Source: Apodemus sylvaticus
Taxonomy: Eukaryota > Chordata > Mammalia > Rodentia > Muridae
NCBI RefSeq assembly: GCF_947179515.1
Contig: NC_067477.1
Span: 124,761,796 to 124,825,795, forward strand
Direction: 5' to 3'
DNA length: 64,000 nt
Shown: piece after piece, positions 10,318 through 22,112 of the stretch
How the letters are laid out: each line of letters opens with the position of its first letter
Numbering within the stretch: the stretch's first letter is position 1
Notes under the pieces: generated by a model
The model's database searches: none
Told to the model about the DNA's origin: nothing
Seen by the model: only the letters and a program-made list of their open reading frames with translations
Position numbers and translations under genes: made by a program

Positions 10318-12345
10318 ATGACAGGAAGTAATAATCACTATTCCTTAATATCTCTTAATATCAGTGGGCTCAATGCCCCAATAAAAAGACATAGACTAAC
10401 GGACTGGATACATAAACAGGACCCTACATTTTGCTGCATAGAGGAAACACACCTCAGTGTCAAAGACAAACAAACATTACCTTAGAGCAAAAGGCTGGAA
10501 GACAATTTTACAAGCAAATGGTCTCAGGAAACAAGCTGGAGTAGCCATTCTAATATCAGATAAAATTGATTTTCAAACAAAGTCATCAAAAGAGACTCTG
10601 AGGGACACTTCTTGCTGGTCAAAGGAGAAATACAACAAGAAGAACTCTCAATCTTGAACATCTATGCTCCAAATGCAAGGGCACCCTCATTCATAAAAGA
10701 AACTTTACTAAAGCTCAAAGCACACATTGCACCTAACACAATAATTGTGGGTGACTTCAACACTGCACTTTCCTCAATGGACCGATCAGGAAAACAGAAA
10801 CTGAACAGGGACACTGTGAAACTAATTGAAGCTTTGGAACAATTATATTTAACAGATATATATAGAACATTTTATCCTAAAGCAAAAGAATTTATCTTTT
10901 TCTCAGCACCTCATGGTACCTTCTCCAAAATCAACCATATAATTGGTCACAAGACAGACCTCAACAAATATAAGAAGATCGAACTAATCCCATGCCTCGT
11001 ACCGGACCTCTATGGAGTAAAAGTGGTCTTCAATAGCAACAAAAACAACAGAAAACCCACATATACGTGGAAACTGAACAACATTCCACTCAATGATACC
11101 TTAGTCAAGGAAGAAATAAAGAATTAAAGACTTTTTAGAACTTAATGAAAATGAAGACACAATATACCCAAATAAATGGGACACAATGAAAGCAGTGCTA
11201 GGAGGAAAACTCATAGCCCTGAGTGCCTCCAAAAAGAAAATGGACCTCCACTGCTGGTGGGGCTGAAAGATGGTACAACCACTTTGGAAATCTGTCTGGA
11301 GGTTCCTCAGAAAACTGGACATGACACTTCCGGAGGACCCTGATATACCTCTCCTGGGCATATACCCAAAGGATTCCCCGGCATGCAATAAAGACACATG
11401 CTCCATTATGTTCATAGCAGCCTTATTTATAATAGCCAGAAACTGGAAAGAACCCAGATGCCCCTCAAAGGAGGAATGGATACAGAAAATGTGGTATATT
11501 TACACAATGGAATACTACTCAGCAATTAGAAACAATGAATTCACAAAATTTTTAGGCAAAGGTTTGATCTGGAAAATATCATCCTAAGTGAGGAAACCCA
11601 ATCACAAAAGAATACACATGGAATGCAATCTCTGATAAGTGGATATTAATTAGCTCAGAAGCCCTGAATACCCAAGTCACAAATTGCATAACAAATGACG
11701 CCCATGAAGAAGTATGGAAAGGGTCCTGATCCTGGAAAGGATTGATCTAGCATTGGAAGGGAATATAAGGACAGAGAAAAAGGAGGGAGGTGATTGGAGA
11801 AGGGATGGAGAGAAGAAGGTTTATGGGACATATGGGGATGGGGAAATCTGGGAAAGGGGAAATCATTTGGAATGTAAACAAAAAATATAGAAAATGAAAA
11901 TATATATATATAAAAAAAAGAAAAAGAAAATGGAGAGAGCATACACTAACAGCTTAATGTCACACCTGAAAGCCCTGGAACGAAAAGAAGCTATTTCACC
12001 CAGGAGGAGTAGAAGGCAGGAAATCATCAAACTCAGGGCTGAAATCAATCAAGTAGAACAAAGAGAAACAAAGAGAACCATACAAAGAATCAACAAAACC
12101 AGGAGCTGGTTCTTTCAGAAAATCAACAAGATAGATAAACCCTTAGCCAGCCTAACCAAAGGGCACAGAGACAGTATCCAGATTAACAAACTTAGAAATG
12201 AAAAGGGAGATATAACAACAGAAACTGAGGAAATTCAAAAAATCATTAGATCCTACTACAAAAGCCTATACTCAACACAACTGGAGAATCTGGGGGAAAT
12301 GGACAGTTTCCTAGACAGATATCTGACACCAAAACTAAATCAGGA
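10318..12345 (+). pseudogene. L1 ORF2 (host element), first part, interrupted twice
   Basis: ATG at 10318 starts the ORF2 frame. The endonuclease region appears in shifted frames to 11127 (NIYAPNARAPSFIKETLL, VGDFNTALSSMDRSGKQK, IIGHKTDLNKYKKIE). The sequence is broken by a nested L1 after 11244 and resumes at 11935 (ALERKEAISPRRSRRQEII) to 12345, where a full-length L1 is inserted. It continues at 18312. Confidence 0.85.
11231..11934 (+). mobile_element. 5'-truncated L1 nested in L1, with 14-bp target duplication
   Basis: Host ORF2 sequence is cut at aaaaagaaaatgga (11231-11244). The insert starts cctccactgctggtgg, carries the ORF2 tail (11270-11587) and a 3' UTR with gggatggagagaagaagg, and ends in a (TA)n/A-rich tail. 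The same 14 bases recur at 11921-11934 before the host sequence resumes. The 3' UTR type matches that of the element at 20055-22080. Confidence 0.9.
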
Positions 12346-12953
12346 GGGACACAAAAGGATCACTAGGTACTGTAACACCCTGAGCTTTAGATTTCTGGTG
12401 GTGCAAATCGCCAGGGATCTGCCTGCACTCAGGAACTGAGCACATAGGCAGCTTTTGTCTGCCAGCCCGCTGGGCTCAGGGCCTGTATCCTGCCCAGGGA
12501 GCCGTGGAAGGAGAGAAGCCCCTTATACTCGCTGCCTGCAGGGACACAAAAGGATCACTAGGTACTGTAACATCCTGAGCTTTAGATTTCTGGTGGTACA
12601 AACCACCAGGGGTCTGCCTGCACTCAGGAACTGAGCACATAGGCGGTTCATCTACAAGCCAGTCCATCGCAGGACCTGTGTCCTATGTGAGAATCAACAG
12701 AGGGAGTGACCCCCAGGACAACTTCTTCCCTCCATAATAGAGCAGACAAAGAACACCTGGTTGACCTTGACAACCTAAGTATAGCATTGCTTGAGGCAAG
12801 ACTGAGAAGGGTTCCACAGGCACAAAAGAGGAAGCAATCTGTGCCAGAAGAAACCCAGTCATCCAGTGGTGCAGAGATAATCTTAAAGATCCACAGTAGG
12901 TTGAAGCACCAGCCAGTGACAATAAGACCCCATGTAACCCCTGGGAGAACCAG
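12346..12953 (+). promoter_or_regulatory. L1 5' UTR with two 195-bp monomers
   Basis: gggacacaaaaggatcac begins at 12346 and again at 12541, an exact period of 195. Both units carry gagctttagatttctgg and aggaactgagcacatagg. The second runs into the ORF1 leader. The same monomer type occurs at 43256. Confidence 0.88.
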
Positions 12954-14161
12954 ATGGCTAAAGGCAAACATAGGAACGTTACTAACAGAAACCAAGGCAT
13001 TATGGCAGCATCTGAACCCAATTCTCCAACATTAGCAACTCCTGGATACCACAACACACCAGAAAAACAAGATTTGGATTTAAAATCACTGGTCTTGATG
13101 CTAGTACAGGAACACATGAAGGACATACTTAAAGAAATTCAGGAGAAAATGGATCAAAAATTAGAAGCCCTTACAAGGGAAACACAAAAATCATTGAAAG
13201 AAATTCAGGAGAATGCAAAAGCCAATAAGGAGGAAACCAAAAAATCACTTAAAGAAATACAGGAGAACCTAGATCAACAGGCAGAAGTCATGAAAGAGGA
13301 AACACAAAAATCACTTAAAGAATTAGAGGAAAACACAGACAAGCAAATGACAGAACTGAGCAAAAATTTCCAGGATCTGAAAACAGAAGTAGAAACAACT
13401 AAGAAAACACAAAGGGAGACAACTTTGGAGATAGAAAACCTTGGGAAGAAATCAGGGACCATAGACGCAAATACAACAACAGAATACAAGAGATAGAAGA
13501 AAGAATCTCAGATGCTGAAGATACCATAGAAACCATGGACTCAACAGTTAAAGAAAATGCAAAATGCAAAAAGCTTGTAACCCAAAATATCCAGGAAATC
13601 CAGGACACAATGAGAAAGCCAAATCTAAGGATTATAGGTATTGATGAGAGTGAAGATTTACAACTTAAAGGGCCAGCAAATATCTTCAACAAAATTATGG
13701 AAGAAAACTTCCCTAACCTAAAGAGAGAGATGCCCATGAATATACAAGAAGCCTACAGAACTCCAAACAGACTGGACCAGAACAGAAATACCTCCAGTCA
13801 CATAATAATCAAAACCCCAAATGTACTAAACAAAGAAAGAATACTTAGGGCAGTAAGAGAAAAAGGGCAAGTAACATATAAAGGAAGACCTATCAGAATT
13901 ACACCAGATTTCTCACCAGAGACCACGAAAGCAAGAAGATCCTGGGTGGAGCTCATGCAGACTCTAAGAGAACACAGATGCCAGCCGAGACTACTATACC
14001 AAGTGAAACTCTCAATTACTATAGATGGAGAAACCAAGATATTCCATGACAAAACCAAATTTACACAATATCTTTCTACAAACCCAGCCCTACAAAGGAT
14101 AATAGGGGGAAAGCACCATTACAACGAGGGAAACTATACCCTGGAAAGAGCAGGATATTAA
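12954..14161 (+). pseudogene. L1 ORF1 of the full-length nested element, one frameshift
   Basis: Starts MAKGKHRNVTNRNQGIM. A long coiled coil of repeated SLKEIQEN-type heptads runs to 13496, where a single frameshift (in the AACAACAGAATAC region) ends the frame. From 13535 to 14161 the RRM and C-terminal domain are open (LRIIGIDESEDLQL, ITPDFSPETTKARRSW). Apart from the shift it looks recently coding. Confidence 0.9.
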
Positions 14162-14218
14162 GCTTCTTTCATCAAACCCAAAGAGGATAACCACACACAT
14201 ATAAAATTAAAATCAAAA

Positions 14219-17200
14219 ATGTTAGGAAGCAATAACCACTACCCTTTGATATCTCTTAACATCAATGGACTCAATTCCCCAATAAAAAGACAGACTAACA
14301 GACTGGTTTCATAAAAACAGGACCCTACATTTTGCTGCATACAGGAAACACACCTCAGCCTTAGAGTAAAAGGCTGGAAGACAATTCTACAAGCAAATGG
14401 TCCCAGGAAACAAGCCGGGAGTTGCCATTCTAATTTCAGATAAAATTGACTTTCAACCTAATGCCATCAAAAGAGACATGGAAGGTCACTACTTGCTGGT
14501 CAGAGGAAAAATCCAACAAGAAAAACTCTCAATCCTGAACATCTATGCACCAAATACAAGGGCGCCCTCATTCATAAAAGAAACTTTACTAAAGCTCAAA
14601 GTACACATTGCACCTAACACAATAATTGTGGGTGACTTCAACACTCCACTTTCATCAATGGACCGATCAGGAAAAGAGAAACTAAACAGGGAGACAATGA
14701 AACTAATTGAAGCTTTGAACCAATTGGAGTTAACAGATATAAATATATATATATATATAACTTTTTAATCCCAAAGCAAAAGAATATACTTTTTTCTCAG
14801 CACCTCATGGTACCTTCTCCAAAACAGATCATATAGTTGGTCACAAGACAGACCTCAACAAATATAAGAAGCCTGAAATAATCCCATGCCTCCTATCAGA
14901 TCACTATGGAGTAAAAGTCGTCTTTAGTAACAGCAAAAACAACAGAAAGCCCACATACACATGGAAACTGAACAATACTCTACTCAATGATACCTTAGTC
15001 AAGGAAGAAATAAAGAAAGAAATCAAAGATTTCTTAGAATTTAATGAAAATGAAGGCACAACATACACAAATCTATGGGACACAATGAAATCAGTGCTAA
15101 GAGGAAAACTCATAGCTTTGAGTGCCTCCAAAAAGAAATTTGAGAGAGCTTACACTAGATGATTAATGGAACAACTGAAAACCCTGGAACAAGAAGAAGC
15201 TAATTCACCCAGGAGGAGGAGAAGACAGGAAATCATCAAACTCAGGGCTGAAATCAATCAAGTAGAAACCAACAGAACCATACAAAGAATCAACAAGACC
15301 AAAAGCTGGTTCTTTGAAAAAATCAACAAGATAGATAAACCCTTAGTCAGACTAACCAAAGGGCACAGAGAAAGTATCCAAATTAACAAAATTAGAAATG
15401 AAAACGGAGATATTACAGTAGAAACCGAGGAAATTCAAAAAATCATCAGATCCTACTACAAAAACCTGTACTCAACACAACTGGAGAATCTGGAGGAAAT
15501 GGACATTTTCTTAGACAGATACCAATTACCAAAATTAAACCAGGATCAAATAGACAATCTAAACAGACCCATAACCCCTAAAGAAAGAGAAGGGGTCATA
15601 GATAGGCTTCCAACCAAAAAAAAGCACAGGACCAGATGGTTTCAGTGCAGAATTCTATCACACCTTCAAAGAAGACTTAACACCAATACTCTTCAAACTT
15701 TTCCACCAAACAGAAACAGAAGGAACACTACCCAACTCCTCCTTCGAAGCCACTATTACGCTGATACCAAAACCACACAAAGATCCAACTCAGAAAGAGA
15801 TAATTTCAGGCCAATTTCCCTTATGAATATTGATGCAAAAATACTAAATAAAATTCTTGCCCAACGAATCCAAGAACACATCAAAACGATCATTCACCAT
15901 GATCAAGTAGGCTTCATCCCAGGGATGCAGGGATGGTTCAATATAAGGAAATCCATAAATGCTACCCACTACATAAACAAACTCAATGAAAAAAAAACAC
16001 ATGATCATTTCATTAGATGTTGAAAAAGCATATGACAAAATTCAGCATCCTTTCATGCTAAAAGTCTTGGAAAGGACAGGAATTCAAGGCCCATATCTAA
16101 ACATAGTAAAAGCAATATATAGCAAACCGGTAGCCAACATCAAACTAAATGGAGAGAAACTTGAAGCAATCCCACTAAAATCAGGGACTACACAAGGCTG
16201 CCCCATCTCTCCATATCTATTCAATATAGTTCTTGAAGTCCTAGCTAGAGCAATTAGACAACAGAAGGAAGTCAAAGGGATACAAATTGGAAAGGAAGAA
16301 GTCAAACTATCACTACTTGCAGATGATATGATCATATACTTAAGTGACCCTAAAAACTCTACTAGAGAACTCCTACAGCTGATAAGCAACTTCAGCAAAG
16401 TGGCTGGCTACAAAATCAACGTAAGCAAATCAGTAGCCTTTATATATTCAAAGGATAAGCAGACTGAAAAAGAAATTAGGGAAATGACCCCCTTCACAAT
16501 AGCTACAAACAGCATAAAGAATCTTGGGATGACTCTAACCAAACAAGTGAAAGACCTATATGACAAGAACTTCAGATCTCTGAAGAAGGAAATCGAAGAA
16601 GATCTCAGAAAATGGAAAAACCTTCCATGCTTGTGGATTGGCAGGATTAATATCGTTAAAATGGCCATCTTGCCAAAGGCAATCTACAGATTCAATGCTA
16701 TTCCCATAAAAATCCCAACCCAGTTCTTCATAGAGCTAGAAAGAGAAATTCTCAAAAATTCATCTGGAATAACAAAAAACCCAGGATGGCTAAAACTATT
16801 CTCAACAGTAAAAGAACTTCAGGGGGATTCAATATCCCAGACTTTAAACTCTACTACAGAGCAATAGTGATAAAAACTGCATGGTATTGGTACAATATCA
16901 GGCAAGCAGATCAATGGAATAGGATTGAAGACCCAGAAATGAACCAACACACCTATGGTCACTTGGTCTTCGACAAAGGAGCTAAAAGCATCCAGTGGAA
17001 AAAAGATACTCTTTTCAACAAATGGTGCTGGTTCAATTGGAGGTCAGCATGTAGAAGAATGCGCATCGATCCATTCTTATCTCCTTGTACCAAGCTCAAC
17101 TCCAAATGGATCAAGGACCTCCACATAAAACCTGACACACTGAAACTATTCGAAAAGAAACTGGGAAAGACCCTGGAGGACATGGGCACAGGGGAAAAGT

Positions 17201-18045
17201 TCCTGAGTAGAACACCAATAGCTTATGCTCTAAGATCAAGAATTGACAAATGGGACCTCATAAAACTACAAAGTTTCTGTAAGGCAAAGGACACCGTCAA
17301 AAGGACAAAACGTCAACCAACAGAGTGGGAAAGGATCTTCACTAACCCTAAATCCGACAGAGGGCTAATTTCTAATATATACAAAGAACTCAAGAAAGTA
17401 GAACCCAGAGAACCAAATAACCCCATTAAAATGTGGGGTATGGAGCTAAACAAAGAATTTTCACATGAAGAACTTCGGAGAGCTGAGAAACACCTTAAGA
17501 AATGTTCAGCATCATTAATCATTAGGGAAATGCAAATCAAAACAACCCTGAGATTTCACCTCACACCATTCAGAATGGCTAAGGTCAAAAACTCAGGAGA
17601 CAGCAGGTGTTGGCGAGGATGTGGAGAAAGAGGAACACTCCTCCACTGCTGGTGGGATTGCAAGATGGTGCAACCACTTTGGAAATCAGTCTGGTGGTTC
17701 CTCAGAAAACTGGGCATGTCACTCCCTGAGGACCCTGTTATACCACTACTGGGCATATATCCAGAGGATTCTTCAGCATGCAATAAGGACACATGCTCAA
17801 CTATGTTCATAGCAGCCCTATTTGTAGTAGCCAGAAGCTGGAAAGAACCTAGGTGTCCTTCAACGGAGGAATGGATACAAAAAATGTGGTATATTTACAC
17901 AATGGAGTACTATTCAGCGATTAGAAACAACGAATTCATGAAATTCTTAGACAAATGGATGGAGCTGGAGAATATCATACTAAGTGAGGTAACCCAGTCT
18001 CAAAAGATCAATCATGGTATGCACTCACTGATAAGTGGATATTAG
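14219..18045 (+). pseudogene. L1 ORF2 of the full-length nested element, multiply shifted
   Basis: ORF2p supplies endonuclease and reverse transcriptase. ATG at 14219 opens MLGSNNHYPLISLNINGL. Frames then shift several times: endonuclease at 14397-14768, linker at 15166-16023, RT at 15986-16867, and a long C-terminal frame at 16786-18045 with the cysteine motif (CX3CX7HX4C). The RT catalytic box reads LADD at 16317-16328 instead of the usual FADD. A (TA)n run at 14744-14758 breaks the endonuclease frame. Confidence 0.9.
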
Positions 18046-18296
18046 CCTAGAAACTTTGAATACCCAGGACATAATCCACAAATTAAATGATGTCCAAAAA
18101 GAATGGAGGAGTGGCCCCTGGTTCTGGAAAGACTAGTGCAAGAATATAGGGGAATTCCAGAACAGGGAAGAGGGAAGGGGTGGATGGAAGAATAGGGGGA
18201 CGGAAGAGGGCTTATGGGACTTGCTGGGAGTGGGGACCCAGAAAAGGGGAAACCATTTGCAATGTAAATAAAAATAAAATAAAATAAAATATAAAA
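18046..18296 (+). other. L1 3' UTR with purine-rich tract
   Basis: After the ORF2 stop: gagtggcccctggttctg, a G/A-rich strand (18160-18255) and gccatttgc-like end followed by an A-rich tail. This is the normal L1 3' end. Confidence 0.85.
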
Positions 18297-18311
18297 AAAA
18301 CTAAATCAGGA

Positions 18312-20054
18312 TCAAATAGATCATCTAAACAGTCCCATAACACCTGAAGAAATAAAAAGGGCGATAGAAAGTCTCATAACCAAAAAAATCACGGGACCAG
18401 ATGGCTTCAGTGCAGAATTCTATCAGACCTTCATAGAAGACCTAACACCAATACTCTTCAAACTATTCCATAAAATAGAAATAGAAGGAACTCTACCCAA
18501 CTCGTTCTATGAAGCCACAATTATGCTGATACCAAAACCACACAAAGATCCAACAAAGAAAGAGAACTTCAGGCCAATTTCCCTTATGAATATTGATGCA
18601 AAAATACTTAATAAAATTCTTGCCAACCGAATCCAAGAACACATCAAAACGATCATCCACCATGATCTAGTAGGCTTCATCCCAGGGATGCAGGGATGGT
18701 TCAATATAATGAAATCCATCAATGTGCTCTACTACATAAACAAACTCAAAGAAAAAAACCACATGATCATCTCATTAGATGCAGAAAAACCATTTGACAA
18801 AATTCAGCATCCTTTCATGCTAAAAGTCTTGGAAAGAACAGGAATTCAAGGCCCATACGTAAACATTGCTAAAGCAATATACAGGAAACTGGTAGCCAAC
18901 ATCAAACTAAATGGAGAGAAACTTGAAGCAATCCCACTAAAATCAGGGACTAGACAAGGCTGTCCTCTCTCTCCATATCTTTTCAATATAGTACTTGAAG
19001 TTCTAGCTAGAGCAATTAGACAACATAAAGATGTCAAGGGGATACAAATTGGAAAGGAAGAAGTCAAATTATCACTATTTGCAGATGACATGATAGTCTA
19101 CATAAGTGACCCGAAAACCTCCACCAGAGAACTACAGCTGATAAACAACTTCAGCAAAGTGGCTGGTTATAAAATCAACTCAAGCAAATCAGTTGCCTTC
19201 CTATACTCAAAGCATAAGCAGGCTGAGAAAGAAGTTAGGGAAATGACACCCTTCACAATAGCCACAAACAATATAAAGTATCTTGGTCTGACTCTAACCA
19301 AACAAGTGAAAGATGTATACGACAAGAACTTCAGGTCTCTGAAGAAGGAAATCGAAGAAGACCTCAGAAAATGGAAAAAATCTGCCATGCTCGTGGATTG
19401 GCAGGATTAATATAGTTAAAATGGCCATCTTGCCAAAAGCGATCTACAGATTCAACGCAATCCCCATCAAAACCCCAACTCAGTTCTTCACAAAGTTAGA
19501 AAAAGCAATTCTCAAATTCATCTGGAATAACAAAAAACCCAGGATAGCTAAAACTATTCTCAACAACAAAAGAAATTCTGGGGGAATCAGTATCCCTGAC
19601 TTCAAGCAATACTACAGAGCAATAGTGTTAAAAACTGCATGGTATTGGCACAGTGACAGACAAGTGGACCAATGGAATAGAATTGAAGACACAGAAATGA
19701 ATCCACACACCTATGGTCACTTGATCTTCGACAAAGGAGCCGAAAGCATCCAGTGGAAAAAAGATAGCCTTTTTAACCCATGGTGCTGGGTCAACTGGAG
19801 GTGAGCATGCAGAAGAATAGGAATTGATCAATTCTTATCTCCTTGTACTAAGTTTAACTCCAAGTGGATCAAGGACCTCCACGTAAAACCAGACACACTG
19901 AAACTAATAGAAAAGAAAGTGGGGAAACCCCTTGAGGACATGGACACGGGAAAATTTCCTGAACTGAACACCAATAGCTTATGCCCTAAGATCAAGAATT
20001 GGCAAATGGGACCTCATAAAATTACAAAGTTTCTTTAAGGTAAAGGACATTGTA
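18312..20054 (+). pseudogene. L1 ORF2 (host element), second part: RT and C-terminal region
   Basis: The host sequence resumes at tcaaatagatcatc. Frame 18523-19410 holds the RT fingers and palm, with GFIPGMQGWFNI, PLSPYLFNIVLEVLARAI and FADD at 19078-19089. A shift then leads to frame 19421-19804 (KTAWYWHSDRQVDQWNR). The sequence stops at aaggacattgt near 20054, where inverted L1 sequence begins; no 3' end of this element is found. Confidence 0.87.
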
Positions 20055-22080
20055 AAGCTTCTTTTATGAATGAGATTTCCCTTACATTTGGAGCATAGAT
20101 GTTCAGAATTTTCCTTTGACCAGTAAGAAGTGTCCTTCCATGTCTCTTTTGATGACTTCAGGTTGAAACTCAATTTTATCCTATATTAGAGTGGCTACTC
20201 CGGCTTGTTTGATAAGACCATTTGCTTGTAAAATTGTTTTCCAGCCTTTTACTCTGAGGTAGTGTTTGTCTTTGACACTGAGGTGTGCTTCCTGTATGCA
20301 GCAAAATGGAGGGTCCTGTTTACATATCCAGTCTGTTAGCCTTTGTCTTTTTATTTGGGAATCGAGTCCATTGATGTTAAGAGATATTAAGGAATAGTGA
20401 TTATTACTCCCTGTTATTTTTGATGTTATTTTTATATTTGAGTGGTTATCTTCTATTGGGTTTGATGAAAGAAGGTTACTATCTTGCTCTATCCAGGGTG
20501 TAGTTTCCCTCCTTGTATTGGTGTTTTCCACCTAGTATCCTTTGTAGGGCTGGGTTTGTGGAAAGATATTGTGTAAATTTGGTTTTATCATGGAATATCT
20601 TGGTTTCTCCATCTATGATGATTGAGAGTTTTCTGGGTATAGTAATCTTGTCTGGCATTTGTGTTCTCTTAGAGTCTGCATGAGATCAGCCCAGAATCTT
20701 CTAGCTTTCATAGTCTCAGGTGAGAAGTCTGGTGTAATTCTAACACTTCTTCCTTTATATGCTACTTGGCCTTTTTCTCTTACTGCTTTTAATATTCTTT
20801 ATTTAGTACATTTGGGGTTTTGACTAGTATGTGTATTTCTGTTCTGGTCCAGTCTGTTTGGAGTTCTTTAGGCTTCTTGTATATTCATGAGCATCTCTCC
20901 CTTGAGGACATGGGCACAGGGGAAAAGTTCCTGAACAGAACACCAATAGCTTATGCTCTAAGATCAAGAATTGACAAATGGGACCTCATAAAATTACAAA
21001 GTTTCTGTAAGGCAAAGGACATTGTTAAAAGGACAGAATGGCAACCATCAAATTAGGAAAGGATATTCACCAACCCTACATCTGATAGAAGGCTAATATC
21101 CAATATATACAAAGAACTCAAGAAGTTAGACCCCAGGGAAACAAATAACCCTATTAAAAAATGGGGTACAGATATAAACAAAGAATTTTCACCTGAAGAA
21201 ATTCAGATGGCCAGGAAGCACCTTAAAAAGTGCTCAACATCATTAGTCATTAGGGAAATGCAAATCAAAACGACCCTGAGATTTCACCTTACAGCAGTCA
21301 GAATGGCTAAGATCAAAAACTCAGGAGACAGCAGGATGTGGAAAAAGAGGACCACTCCTACACTGCTGGTGGGGCTGTAAGATGGTACAACCACTTTGGA
21401 AATCAGTCTGGAGGTTCCTCAGGAAACTGGACATGACACTTCTGGAGGACCCTGATATACCTCTCCTTGGCATATACCCAAAGGATTCCCCGGCATGCAA
21501 TAAAGACACATGCTCCATTATGTTTATAGCAGCCTTATTTATAATAGCCAGAAGCTGGAAAGAACCCAGATGTCCCTCAGTGGAGGAATGGATACAGAAA
21601 ATGTGGTATATTTACACAATGGAATACTGCTCAGCAATTAGAAACAATGAATTCACAAAATTTTTAGGCACATGGTTTGATCTGGAAAATATCATCCTAA
21701 GTGAGGTAACCCAATCACAAAAGAATACACATGGAATGTAATCTCTGATAAGTGGATATTAATTAGCCCAGAAGCTCTGAACCCAAGGCACAAATCGCAT
21801 AACAAATGACTCCCATGAAGAAGTATGGAGAGGGTCCTGATCCTGGAAAGGATTGATCTAGCATTGGAGAGGAATATAAGGACAGAGAAAAAGGAAGGAG
21901 GTGATTGGAGAAGGGATGGAGAGAAGAAGGCTTATGGGACATATGGGGAGGGGGATCTGGGAAAGGGGAAATCATTTGGAATGTAAATAAAGAATATAGA
22001 AAATAAAAATATTAGAAAAAACAAAAAACAAAAAACAACAACAAAAAACAAAACAAAACAAAAAACAAAAAAAAAAAGAA
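20055..22080 (+). mobile_element. L1 with inverted 5' segment (twin-priming type)
   Basis: 20055-20895 is reversed L1 running from the ORF1 end to the ORF2 endonuclease (minus-strand frame 20181-20531 with SLNINGLDSQIKRQR). At about 20896 it switches to forward ORF2 tail (LEDMGTGEKFLNRTPIAYAL), then 21382-21741 and a 3' UTR ending near 22015, followed by an A/C-rich simple repeat to 22080. An inverted 5' part joined to a forward 3' part is typical of twin priming. No clear target duplication was found. Confidence 0.75.
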
Positions 22081-22112
22081 AATATTTATTGGCTCTTTAA
22101 GATGTAAATCCT

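Larger units (their letters stand above)
12346..18311 (+). mobile_element. Full-length L1 nested in L1, with 15-bp target duplication
   Basis: Target copies aaaactaaatcagga lie at 12331-12345 and 18297-18311. The element starts with two tandem monomers, then ORF1, ORF2 and a 3' UTR ending in (AAAAT)n-like A-rich sequence. It is about 5.95 kb, complete in structure but with frameshifts in both ORFs, so not active as it stands. Its sequence is closer to intact L1 than that of the host. Confidence 0.93.

Noticed and set aside
11229..11250. Internal deletion of the L1 at 11.24 kb
   Set aside because: The same 14 bases recur at 11921-11934, where the original ORF2 resumes, so it is a nested insertion.
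12346..12735. CRISPR-like direct repeats
   Set aside because: The 195-bp tandem units are L1 promoter monomers; there are no short repeats with unique spacers.
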